Assembly: GCF_000332095.2 (NCBI RefSeq)
Contig: NZ_KI913949.1
Location: 410,163 to 474,162, forward strand
Direction of reading: 5' to 3'
DNA from: Leptolyngbya sp. PCC 6406
GTDB lineage: Bacteria > Cyanobacteriota > Cyanobacteriia > Phormidesmidales > Phormidesmidaceae
Length of the DNA: 64,000 nucleotides
In this document: piece by piece, positions 8,107-14,547 of the stretch
Layout of the letters: each line of letters starts with the position of its first letter
Numbering within the stretch: position 1 is the first letter of the stretch
Program-made: the position numbers and the translations under genes
Notes under the pieces: model-generated
What the model was told of the DNA's origin: nothing
Seen by the model: the letters and a program-made list of their open reading frames with translations, nothing else
Databases searched by the model: none

Positions 8107-8708
8107 TGAAAGCAATGATCACGATCATCCAAAACTCAGCTTGATAAGACGTTTTTCGACTTTTGTGACGCAGTATCCGCTGGGCAATAAACCCGCGCAA
8201 CCATCCCCCTACAAGTTCGCACAAATGTAGCGTTTGTTCAGGAGTCCGCCAATCCTTTCGTTTGGCGCGCGATTTATCATCAGCGTATAGGGCGTAGGTC
8301 ACCAAACTCATTACAGGATAGATAATCAGTGGAAGGGGATTGAGCGTCGTCCATGTAAAATGAATAATTCCAACCAAAGGCAGAAGTGACAACAGAATCA
8401 CTTCAACTATCGGGAATTTTGAAGTGATGGCATCAGAGGGGTTAGCACGATTACTCAAAGACGATGGTTTATTTCTTGCTCCCAGAATAAATGCGTTGCA
8501 AGCGCGAACTTTGCCATCTGAGTCAGTTGTGCAGTAGTAATAAATTGTGTCGTTTTCTTGTGGGCGGCGAGTTGCATTTTTGATTTCGGAAATATGCAAA
8601 AAAAACTTCTTGGCCCCCATCAACGGGTTGGATGAAGCCAAATCCACGCTCATCCTTCCATTTTGCAAGCTTTCCACTGCGGAGGCCACGTTTCAAGAAA
8701 AGTCTCAA
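8081..8708 (-). pseudogene. Cold-shock/DUF1294 protein, frameshifted copy 1
   Basis: Copy 1 of the gene intact at 11153-11794. The N-terminal cold-shock-like part (ERGFGFIQPVDGGQ) is in one frame and the rest, from LHISEIKNATRR on, is in another. The break coincides with an extra A in the A tract near 8598-8605, where copy 2 has one fewer. The 3' end is also altered: homology to copy 2 stops near 8117 and the frame runs into the antisense of xth, replacing the last membrane segment. The gene is very probably inactive unless A-tract slippage rescues it. Confidence 0.8.
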
Positions 8709-8741
8709 TTACGAAAATTTTGTAGTTCTATATTCTGAGTC

Positions 8742-8827
8742 TACTAACGACCCTGTTCACCCGCCACCAGTTTTTCGGAATCACCGACTATACTCGATAC
8801 GGTCGGCGTGCAACGGGATTGTTAGGC
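8742..8827 (-). other. Integron-type attC site behind the GNAT gene
   Basis: On the minus strand the site starts with GCCTAAC, whose TAA is the stop codon of the GNAT gene, and ends with CGTTAGTAG. The two arms pair imperfectly: CTAACGA-CCCTGTT-CACCCGCC against CTAACAATCCC-GTTGCAC-GCC. This is the architecture of an attC site with R and L boxes and extrahelical bases. The last R box is one base off the GTTRRRY consensus. No integrase gene lies in the window. Confidence 0.65.
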
Positions 8828-9373
8828 GGGATACTCTTCAACATGAGCAGAATGAGCGAAGCAGCGATCTCCTAAATCATAGGATTGAAGTTTCGGCCTC
8901 CTACTCGAATCTAACTCCTCGTACTGAAGACGTGTCAGGAGTCGGATGCTCCTCTGGTTGGCTGGATGGACTGTAGCCCACCACTGGGTTCCTGGTACAA
9001 TCGCATTAAGATAATCATGCCACCAAAGCATCGCCTCGAACGCCAATCCCTTTCCCCACCAAGCTTCACCTAATAAGTAGGCGACCTCGCCCCACTCGCC
9101 GTATCTTGTTGCTTCCAGCCGACCAATTGCTTTAGAGCAATCAGCTTTCAAATATATTGCCATATTGAACCATTGCTCGGCGGGCGTGACCAAATTTACT
9201 GGCCCACTCGCACGAGCAGCGTATTCTGCCCTGAGTTCTTCTAAGGTTGGTGGTGTTCCTGTTGGATCGATAAAGGCAAGGACAGAAGGTGTAGTCAGAA
9301 TAGGTAAGAGATCGTCAGCATGGGCGGCAGTGAGTGGCTCGAAATGTAAGTTTTTACTCTGCATTGATCTCAT
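8822..9373 (-). CDS. GNAT family N-acetyltransferase
   Basis: A 183-aa acetyltransferase of the RimJ/RimL-like type (Acetyltransf_3). It begins LHFEPLTAAHADDLLPIL, has the strand pair GRLEATRYGEWGEVAYLLGEAWWGKGLA with the acetyl-CoA-binding GKGLA motif near residue 130, and ends with the typical HPANQRSIRLLTRLQY segment. The substrate is unknown. AAGGA lies at good spacing from the ATG at 9373. The stop codon lies inside an attC-like site, so this is probably a gene cassette. Codon use is AT-richer than the core genes. Confidence 0.85.
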   Translation of the reverse strand: MRSMQSKNLHFEPLTAAHADDLLPILTTPSVLAFIDPTGTPPTLEELRAEYAARASGPVNLVTPAEQWFNMAIYLKADCSKAIGRLEATRYGEWGEVAYLLGEAWWGKGLAFEAMLWWHDYLNAIVPGTQWWATVHPANQRSIRLLTRLQYEELDSSRRPKLQSYDLGDRCFAHSAHVEEYPA

Positions 9374-9382
9374 TTTTTATCC

Positions 9383-9670
9383 TTATACCAGCCGTCGGGT
9401 AAAGGAGGAAGTTTTAGATATTGCTTCCTCTCTTCTCTCAGAACCGTTCATACGACTTTTCTCCGCTGGAGCAACCGACCCAACCCAAAATGTTGGGTAA
9501 TGCTCGGAAGAAACAGAGGGAATTTTCATCGTGAAACCCTCGTGGATCATAAGTCTTAGCAGTTCACCGTTCTTTTTCCCTAACCACCCCATCTTAACAA
9601 CTGTGCGTACCTCGTAATCTGCAACCTCACACTTTAACGGGCGTGGGACAGATTCAAGCCAGATTCGCAT
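9383..9670 (-). pseudogene. DUF5615 (PIN-like) toxin, truncated
   Basis: Codons 1-47 match the start of DUF5615/Mut7-C PIN-like toxins: CEVADYEVRTVVKMGW followed by GKKNGELLRLMIHEGFT. The family then continues with a DNA-binding and catalytic half that is absent here. From about 9530 downwards the frame reads through non-homologous sequence ending in a group II intron-like 3' end (9394-9485). The start overlaps the 9654-9890 gene by 17 bp. A DUF433 antitoxin, the usual partner, is missing here, but an orphan one exists at 53293. Confidence 0.65.
9394..9485 (-). mobile_element. Group II intron 3' remnant (domains V/VI), copy 2
   Basis: On the minus strand a shortened domain V (AAAGTCGTATGAACGGTTCTG) is followed by a domain VI-like hairpin GAGGAAG..CTTCCTC and the end ACCCGAC. 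The block ATATCTAAAAC..CTTCCT..ACCCGAC matches the remnant at 10551-10700 (ATATCTCAAAC..CTTCCT..ACCCGAC). No intron 5' part or reverse transcriptase is present. Confidence 0.45.
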
Positions 9671-9890
9671 AGGCTGTCAGCATTTCCTTTGCTAACTCCA
9701 GAGCTGCGATCGCTACACCTGAACCTGGCATGAGAACGCAGGTCGCTTCAGAATTAGGTCTGCGGGTAGTGACGTTAACGAAGAGATAGTTGCTTCCAGA
9801 AGTTTGTGCAATGGCAATATAAAGATGTTCGCCGTTGGGAGGTGTATCTATCAAAAAAGCATCTCCCAAATTAATGGTGATGCTAGTCAT
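9654..9890 (-). CDS. Small protein paired with Panacea antitoxin (possible toxin)
   Basis: 78 aa. The first 55 residues (LGDAFLIDTPPNGEHLYIAI, YLFVNVTTRRPNSEATCVL) look like a small beta-rich domain that I associate, from memory, with genes next to SocA/Panacea proteins. The last 20 residues (AIAALELAKEMLTAY) do not look like a continuation and may be a fused tail, so the protein could be truncated. Its ATG overlaps the Panacea stop (ATGACTAG), indicating translational coupling. The toxin role is inferred from position only. Confidence 0.5.
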   Translation of the reverse strand: MTSITINLGDAFLIDTPPNGEHLYIAIAQTSGSNYLFVNVTTRRPNSEATCVLMPGSGVAIAALELAKEMLTAYANLA

Positions 9891-10440
9891 TCAAAACCCT
9901 ATCTAAATATGCCTCTCGAATGGCTTCTTGCTGAATCTCTTCTATTTCCTCATCATTTTTACCCAAATTTTTGAGAACTTCTTCTACTAAAATCGGGATA
10001 CAAGAGCCATGGGGATCTTGCCACTCTGGAAGATCGTGAGTCCACTCAGCAACATCAAAGGGGTCAAGATTACCAAAATTCTGATAAACCTGTTGAATGA
10101 TTTTCTCCTCTTCTTCACACAGTTCTCCGCTTCCTGGATCGTCTAGCAAAGAAACGTGGTTCTTATTTCGAGGAGAAATAAATTTAGACCAAAGCGGTAA
10201 AGCATCGGCGGCAGGGTGCCCCTTGATTAGGTCATAAACACCGCTAAGCACAGGACCATAATCCATTGATACATAATGGTCACCAGTAATCGGTTGTTCC
10301 ATGCGTTCTAATGCAATGCGGTCAGCGATGTAAAGCATCTTAAGCAAGCCCAAATATTTCATAGGCTTGCCGTGGAGCTTTAAGAGTGTTGCTGCGGCTT
10401 CAACAGCTTTTTCTGGATGAAACCGAAACATGATTGGCAT
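9883..10440 (-). CDS. Panacea/SocA (DUF4065) domain antitoxin
   Basis: A 185-aa protein with the Panacea (DUF4065) fold: KAVEAAATLLKLHG, then KYLGLLKMLYIADRIALER at about residues 28-46, then MDYGPVLSGVYDLI at about 60-73 and WTHDLPEWQDP near 130. Panacea proteins act as antitoxins fused to or paired with many unrelated toxins. The downstream overlapping gene (9654-9890) would be the cognate partner. The extra acidic C-terminus (GKNDEEIEEIQQEAI) is typical of cyanobacterial members. Confidence 0.82.
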   Translation of the reverse strand: MPIMFRFHPEKAVEAAATLLKLHGKPMKYLGLLKMLYIADRIALERMEQPITGDHYVSMDYGPVLSGVYDLIKGHPAADALPLWSKFISPRNKNHVSLLDDPGSGELCEEEEKIIQQVYQNFGNLDPFDVAEWTHDLPEWQDPHGSCIPILVEEVLKNLGKNDEEIEEIQQEAIREAYLDRVLND

Positions 10441-10442
10441 GG

Positions 10443-10552
10443 TTACCCTGCACAGATTGCTTTACCTACATACCCCCATTGTAAAGCTTCAGCATTTGTC
10501 CAGTCACCAGTAATTCGGTTAACCCCCAAGTATTGGTCGCGGGTTTGTGAGG
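10443..10552 (-). other. Open tail of an unidentified gene
   Basis: The minus strand is open from the intron end near 10552 to a TAA at 10443-10445, two bases before the Panacea ATG. It encodes ITGDWTNAEALQWGYVGK near its end. This could be the 3' exon of whatever gene the intron entered, or the last codons of an operon partner. I do not recognise it. Confidence 0.3.
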
Positions 10553-10700
10553 TCGGGTCAAGGAAGGGGTTTGAGATATAGCCCTTTCGCTGGTTAAGGA
10601 TAGGGAGTCACTTCCCTGCCTCGCCTGCAAAACCGGCCATGAGTATTTCTACTCATCCGTCTTCTCGGTGACTGGAGCAACTGACAAACCCACCTCCAGC
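10551..10700 (-). mobile_element. Group II intron 3' remnant (domains V/VI), copy 1
   Basis: The minus strand shows a domain V hairpin: GACGG, a 7-bp stem ATGAGTA/TACTCAT closed by a GAAA tetraloop, a bulge, then CCGGTTTT. A domain VI-like region follows and the remnant ends in ACCCGACC. The upstream part, including any intron-encoded protein, is missing, as expected for a 5'-truncated retroelement insertion. It cuts the PIN toxin gene. Confidence 0.6.
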
Positions 10701-10813
10701 CAAACCATCTTCGATCTTATTTTTGCCAGAGCCATACATCGAAATGGATTGCCACTCGTAGATAATAGGGCGGAAAGCAAGATATTGGTATCAAAAACGA
10801 CAATATACTGCAT
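10649..10813 (-). pseudogene. PIN-domain toxin, 5' fragment
   Basis: A 54-codon frame starts with a clear PIN N-terminus: IVVFDTNILLSALLSTSGNP, including the first catalytic Asp. After about 33 codons it runs into group II intron sequence and stops. Its ATG overlaps the antitoxin stop (TAATG), the usual toxin-antitoxin arrangement. The remaining catalytic residues are absent, so it cannot be an active nuclease. Confidence 0.75.
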
Positions 10814-11057
10814 TAGTCTTCATGCACCACATCATCAATGAAAGCTTCACGTTCTTCTTCTGATATCGCATCCCAGTCAAGACCTTTCTCTTGAGCAACT
10901 AGCCTTGCTTTTTCAGCTCCGTAACGTGATAACGACTCCCATTTCCCCCACTGTTGGAGAAGTAAGAATCTGAACACCTTGCCTTGGCCTGTTGCTCAAC
11001 TGGCAACTGCTTAACAAGGTCAATAACCTGCTCGTCACTCAAGATTAGTGTTGCTAT
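10813..11057 (-). pseudogene. Antitoxin of the PIN pair, start lost and frameshifted
   Basis: The minus strand encodes SDEQVIDLVKQLPVEQQAKA, then after a frameshift LLLQQWGKWESLSRYGAEKA and GLDWDAISEEEREAFIDD, a typical antitoxin for this PIN family. A strong AAGGAGG site at about 11060-11067 stands before ATA at 11055-11057, where ATG would be expected. The 245-bp span is not a multiple of three. Both defects suggest decay, though ATA can initiate weakly. Confidence 0.7.
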
Positions 11058-11152
11058 TTTTCCTCCTTATAAATGAATGAGATAAAACTCTGTGGCTTCC
11101 TATTGTAAGCCAGATCAAGGTCATGACTCTAACACATAGAACAGAGTTAAAC

Positions 11153-11794
11153 CTATAGCGTTCTTCCCCAAAATAGCCAAAACAGCCATGCAATATAATG
11201 AATAATCACGATCATCCAAAACTCAGCTTGATAAGATTTTTTTCGACTTTTGTGACGCAGTATCCGCTGGGCAATAAACCCGCCCAACCATCCTCCTACA
11301 AGTTCGCATAAATGTAGTGTTTGTTCAGGAGTCCGCCAATCCTTTCGTTTGGCGCGCGATTTATCATCAGCGTATAGGGCGTAGGTCACCAAACTCATTA
11401 CAGGATAAATAATCAGTGGAAGGGGATTGAGCGTAGTCCATGTAAAATGAATAATTCCAACCAAAGGCAGAAGTGACAACAGAATCACTTCAACTATCGG
11501 GAATTTTGAAGTGACGGCATCAGAGGGGTTAGCACGATTACTCAAAGACGATGGTTTATTTCTTGCTCCCAGAATAAATGCGTTGCAAGCGCGAACTTTG
11601 CCATCTGAGTCAGTTGTGCAGTAGTAATAAATTGTGTCGTTTTCTTGTGGGCGGCGAGTTGCATTTTTGATTTCGGAAATATGCAAAAAAACTTCTTGCC
11701 CCCCATCAACGGGTTGGATAAAGCCAAATCCACGCTCATCCTTCCATTTTGCAAGCTTTCCACTACGGAGGCCAGGTTTCATGAAAAATCCCAA
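11153..11794 (-). CDS. Cold-shock-like / DUF1294 membrane protein
   Basis: A 213-aa two-domain protein. Residues 8-70 form a cold-shock-like OB domain (GKLAKWKDERGFGFIQP, the RNP1-like motif, then VFLHISEIKNATRR). Residues 95-213 form the DUF1294 membrane domain: two or three hydrophobic segments (VEVILLSLLPLVGIIHF, LIIYPVMSLVTYALYADDKS), then RTPEQTLHLCELVGGWLGGF and a final aromatic segment. CSD-DUF1294 proteins are widespread but uncharacterised; nucleic-acid binding at the membrane is an inference. This is the intact paralogue of the frameshifted gene at 8081-8708. Confidence 0.85.
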   Translation of the reverse strand: MGFFMKPGLRSGKLAKWKDERGFGFIQPVDGGQEVFLHISEIKNATRRPQENDTIYYYCTTDSDGKVRACNAFILGARNKPSSLSNRANPSDAVTSKFPIVEVILLSLLPLVGIIHFTWTTLNPLPLIIYPVMSLVTYALYADDKSRAKRKDWRTPEQTLHLCELVGGWLGGFIAQRILRHKSRKKSYQAEFWMIVIIHYIAWLFWLFWGRTL

Positions 11795-11817
11795 TTACGA
11801 GAATTTTGTAGTTCTAT
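11205..11817. repeat. Duplicated segment (with 8117-8735)
   Basis: About 615 bp here and at 8117-8735 are nearly identical (a few percent differences by eye) and in the same orientation. Homology covers the CSD/DUF1294 gene and about 25 bp of leader, ending at TTGTAGTTCTATA in both. The two copies bracket the GNAT and toxin-antitoxin block. At 8735 the homology ends about 7 bp from the attC site. Confidence 0.85.
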
Positions 11818-11952
11818 AGGGCTTTTTTCTGCGCTTCTGCGTAGATTCGTAGAGCAGCAGCCATATGTTACTCAGCTTCTTCTCCTCTGAATTGAAACTA
11901 TGATAAAGTCTCAGAGTCAACACGAATAGCAACAGTTGCTAACGAAGAAGAA

Positions 11953-12093
11953 GGGCGTTAATCATCGTTTCGGCAACTCAGACTAAGCAAGGATAGTCTC
12001 CAGGAAGCCGTAGCCCTTGGGGGACAAGGCTTGAGAGTTCAATAGTTTAGATAAACTATCCATGAATGGCCGTAGGTGGCCGAAACGATGACA
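11953..12093 (+). mobile_element. MITE-C, left copy
   Basis: A roughly 140-bp element bounded by CATCGTTTCGGC and GCCGAAACGATG. Outside and inside sequences (GGGCGTTAAT at one end, GGGACAAGGCTT in the middle) match the copy at 13275-13412 in inverted orientation. It lies in the 322-bp gap between the CSD/DUF1294 gene and the NucS-like gene, where I see no other feature. Confidence 0.65.
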
Positions 12094-12117
12094 GTGGCAT
12101 CCCGATTAACTGGTAAA

Positions 12118-13197
12118 TTAATTTTGCAACCCAAAGTGTTGTGACAATTTCTCAATTGTGAAACTGCTGGTCATTCGACAGGCTGTATGTTGAATTGCAA
12201 AGAGTCCTTTCTCCCAATAGGCTGTATTTTTTGGAATGGTTTTAAGCCATTCAACACGCACAACATACTCACATAAATCCAAGTTGTCAGAATTTTCACC
12301 CATATTAGGCGCTGCAAGTGGCGCACTTAGTATGGGTACTTCTTGATCTTCAAGCAATACTTTAAAGTCTTTGACAGGAACAACATTGTCTTTTACTAAA
12401 CCAATTCCAACATAGCCAGCTTTGGGAATATTAACAAAGACACGCGAACCTGGAAATAGCAGCTTAAGTGTTTGACTATACCACTTGCCACCACCACCTG
12501 ATACAAACCCATATTTCTGACAATCATTCCAACTTCTGTGTTCACCATCACCAAGACTGACATAGAAATCTCGTCCGTTCCAAGCCTCACTACCTTTTCT
12601 AACTGTTGATTTACTCACCTTGCGTTCAGCTTCTTCAGGTTCAATTAGCCAAGTTCGAGCTAAGTAACCACGATCTTCATCTCGAAAGAAACGAAAGAAA
12701 ACAGCATTTATGGGTACACCATAATTGTCAGTTAAATAATTGATGATTCTTTCTGTGCTAGTATCGATCTCTGATGCAACTACAATTAACTCATGTTGCT
12801 GATTAATCTGCTCTGGTAAACTCATGCCAAACGAGTCATCAAAGCCCTCTTCCAATTTCTTGCCAGCATTTTTATCTGAATAAATGGCTGCAATCTCTTC
12901 GTAAGAGAGAGATTGAATCCAAGAGGCATAGTCAAGCAATTGTGCCACGACTTCGCGTGGTGTGCGATTTTTCTTCAATTCAATAATGGATAGGTTGCCA
13001 GACATATCCATTGCCAACATATCAATGAACTTGCCATAAGATGTTGAAACCTGTCGCCCAATCAATATTAACTGATCAGACAAAATAGAAATATCTTGAA
13101 CAAGTGCATCTTCTAACCTTGACTCAGAGTCAATCGTAGACATCACAACTTTTTCGGGTTTGTCTCCTAACCGCCAGATTCCAACTTCAATAGGCAT
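12118..13197 (-). CDS. PD-(D/E)XK (DUF91/NucS-like) nuclease-type protein
   Basis: A 359-aa protein. The N-terminal half resembles the DUF91/NucS-like PD-(D/E)XK fold: an ELEDALV-like start (RLEDALVQDISIL), KFIDMLAMDMSGNLSIIELK giving the catalytic D..ExK at about residues 63-75, then RTPREVVAQLLDYASWI. The C-terminal half has WYSQTLKLLFPGSRVFVNIP and AGYVGIGLV, which resembles an EVE/PUA-like beta domain. Such proteins occur in restriction or defence contexts, but a role here is inference. The gene stands alone between inverted MITE-C copies and is AT-rich. Confidence 0.65.
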   Translation of the reverse strand: MPIEVGIWRLGDKPEKVVMSTIDSESRLEDALVQDISILSDQLILIGRQVSTSYGKFIDMLAMDMSGNLSIIELKKNRTPREVVAQLLDYASWIQSLSYEEIAAIYSDKNAGKKLEEGFDDSFGMSLPEQINQQHELIVVASEIDTSTERIINYLTDNYGVPINAVFFRFFRDEDRGYLARTWLIEPEEAERKVSKSTVRKGSEAWNGRDFYVSLGDGEHRSWNDCQKYGFVSGGGGKWYSQTLKLLFPGSRVFVNIPKAGYVGIGLVKDNVVPVKDFKVLLEDQEVPILSAPLAAPNMGENSDNLDLCEYVVRVEWLKTIPKNTAYWEKGLFAIQHTACRMTSSFTIEKLSQHFGLQN

Positions 13198-13274
13198 TCA
13201 ATTTCCTCAAAGAGTTTTACGTAGTAACAACTATAGACACAAACAGATAGCCTACAAGCACGGTCTGGCCTCTG

Positions 13275-13412
13275 TCATCGTTTCGGCCACCTTCATCCAC
13301 TTTGCTGGACAGTTCAAATGAACTGTATGCCTTGAAGCCTTGTCCCACAAAGGTTGCGGATTACTGAGGAGAAGGCTTGTCCAGTCGGAGTGGCCGAAAC
13401 GATGATTAACGC
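13275..13412 (-). mobile_element. MITE-C, right copy (inverted)
   Basis: It starts CTGTCATCGTTTCGGCCA and ends GCCGAAACGATGATTAACGC, the mirror arrangement of the left copy at 11953-12093. Its interior shares GGACAAGGCTT with that copy on the minus strand. Confidence 0.65.
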
Positions 13413-13419
13413 CCACTGT

Positions 13420-13818
13420 CTCAACAGATCACCTAAGCCAGCTAATAACTGTTTAGGCAGATCACAGTCTGTATAAGCACTCAAATTGGTTGATTAGACA
13501 GATTATAGTCTGCCGATTTGGCTGCTGAAGCAATATAGACAGGTCATGCTTTGCCTATATCGCCCCAATGGGGTGTTTAGGCATATCTAGTGTTGGATAA
13601 GCACTGTGATGGGGAGTGTTAGGCAGACGGCCCTACTTGCGGTCTAGGCTGATCTTGGGAAGTCGCTGCTGTGGTGATGGGCGCGTTAGGGGGGGAGTGG
13701 TCTATAGTTCTGCGGCTTTACTGGGGCGGGGGTGCTAATTGCAATGGAGTGGCATTGGCTAATGCTCGCGTGACAATGCCTTTCGCATCTATCATCTGCT
13801 AACAGTCCAGCATTGTGA
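13420..13818. other. Non-coding stretch with degenerate short repeats
   Basis: About 400 bp without a convincing gene. It contains loosely repeated units: TTTAGGCAGATC..ATAAGCACT near 13450 and TTTAGGCATATC..ATAAGCACT near 13577, and AGACAGATTATAGTCTGCC-like palindromes near 13455, 13495 and 13535. GTTAGGC at about 13619 resembles an attC core but has no paired arm. Confidence 0.4.
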
Positions 13819-14436
13819 TTAAACATCACTTTTGAAAATCTGAGCAGTGGTCAATTCTAGGCGAGGAAAAGTAGGGGAAAGGATGAGGTCATCACCCCGA
13901 AATTGTTGTAGCTCATATTCGCCCTCTAGCAATGAGCAAACCGTCAAAGTTGGTTGTTTAGGAGAGCCAATGTAGCGTCGTCCACCAAGGCCCAGATAAT
14001 CAATAATCCAGTATTCTTGAATACCCAATGACTCATAATCCGCCATTTTGACCAAATAATCGTCACGCCAATTGGTGGACACTACTTCTACAGCCAGCTT
14101 GATTGTTTTTCCCCTAGTGATAATGGATTCTCGTTCCCATCGAGTTTCCTGGGCAATTTCATCGTCATCCAATACGACAACATCGGGTTCGTAGCCCGTA
14201 TCATCTGAAATTTTAATCAGACACTCCTTTGGCACAAAGTAGTGTTGCTGTGTTTGTCGAATGGCAGTTCCTAGCTCATAGGCCAAATCGCCTGCAATTC
14301 GGGAGTGTTTTCCCCTTGGTTTTGGCATTTCAGCCACCACCCCACGTCTCAACTCATAGCGATGCTCTGAATCTTCGGGGTACCAAGCCACGAATTCATC
14401 AAACGACCAGAGCTTTTTATCGGATAGGGCAATCAT
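13819..14436 (-). CDS. Uma2 (DUF820) family putative endonuclease
   Basis: A roughly 205-aa Uma2-family protein, a PD-(D/E)XK-like fold greatly expanded in cyanobacteria, with unproven cellular role. Visible blocks are FDEFVAWYPEDSEHRYELRRG near the start, KHSRIAGDLAYELG, GYEPDVVVLDDD with the acidic metal site near 110, and LAVEVVSTNWRDDYLVKMADY with the conserved E..K pair near 140, then EYWIIDY. The ATG at 14436 fits the family start better than 14451. A short upstream frame overlaps its 5' end. Confidence 0.82.
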   Translation of the reverse strand: MIALSDKKLWSFDEFVAWYPEDSEHRYELRRGVVAEMPKPRGKHSRIAGDLAYELGTAIRQTQQHYFVPKECLIKISDDTGYEPDVVVLDDDEIAQETRWERESIITRGKTIKLAVEVVSTNWRDDYLVKMADYESLGIQEYWIIDYLGLGGRRYIGSPKQPTLTVCSLLEGEYELQQFRGDDLILSPTFPRLELTTAQIFKSDV

Positions 14437-14536
14437 GATTCCGCGAGACAAACTGATGGAGTAAATGGGTGATATTTTCTACAGACTTAAGAATCTCTTG
14501 TTCTTCAGGTGTAAGTTGATCATTAATCATTGGCAT
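14417..14536 (-). CDS. Short ORF upstream of Uma2, possible antitoxin-like
   Basis: A 39-codon frame starting MPMINDQLTPEEQEILKSVE, a phrase common to small cyanobacterial antitoxin-like proteins. AGGAG stands directly upstream; spacing favours the second ATG at 14530. The frame soon loses resemblance and stops inside the Uma2 gene, so it may be a decayed 5' fragment. The ISL3 element is inserted a few bases upstream of its Shine-Dalgarno site. Confidence 0.4.
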   Translation of the reverse strand: MPMINDQLTPEEQEILKSVENITHLLHQFVSRNHDCPIR

Positions 14537-14547
14537 CTCCTAAATAT

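Noticed and set aside
13615-13630. GTTAGGC as an attC core
   Set aside because: No complementary arm within 150 bp; probably chance or a degenerate repeat.
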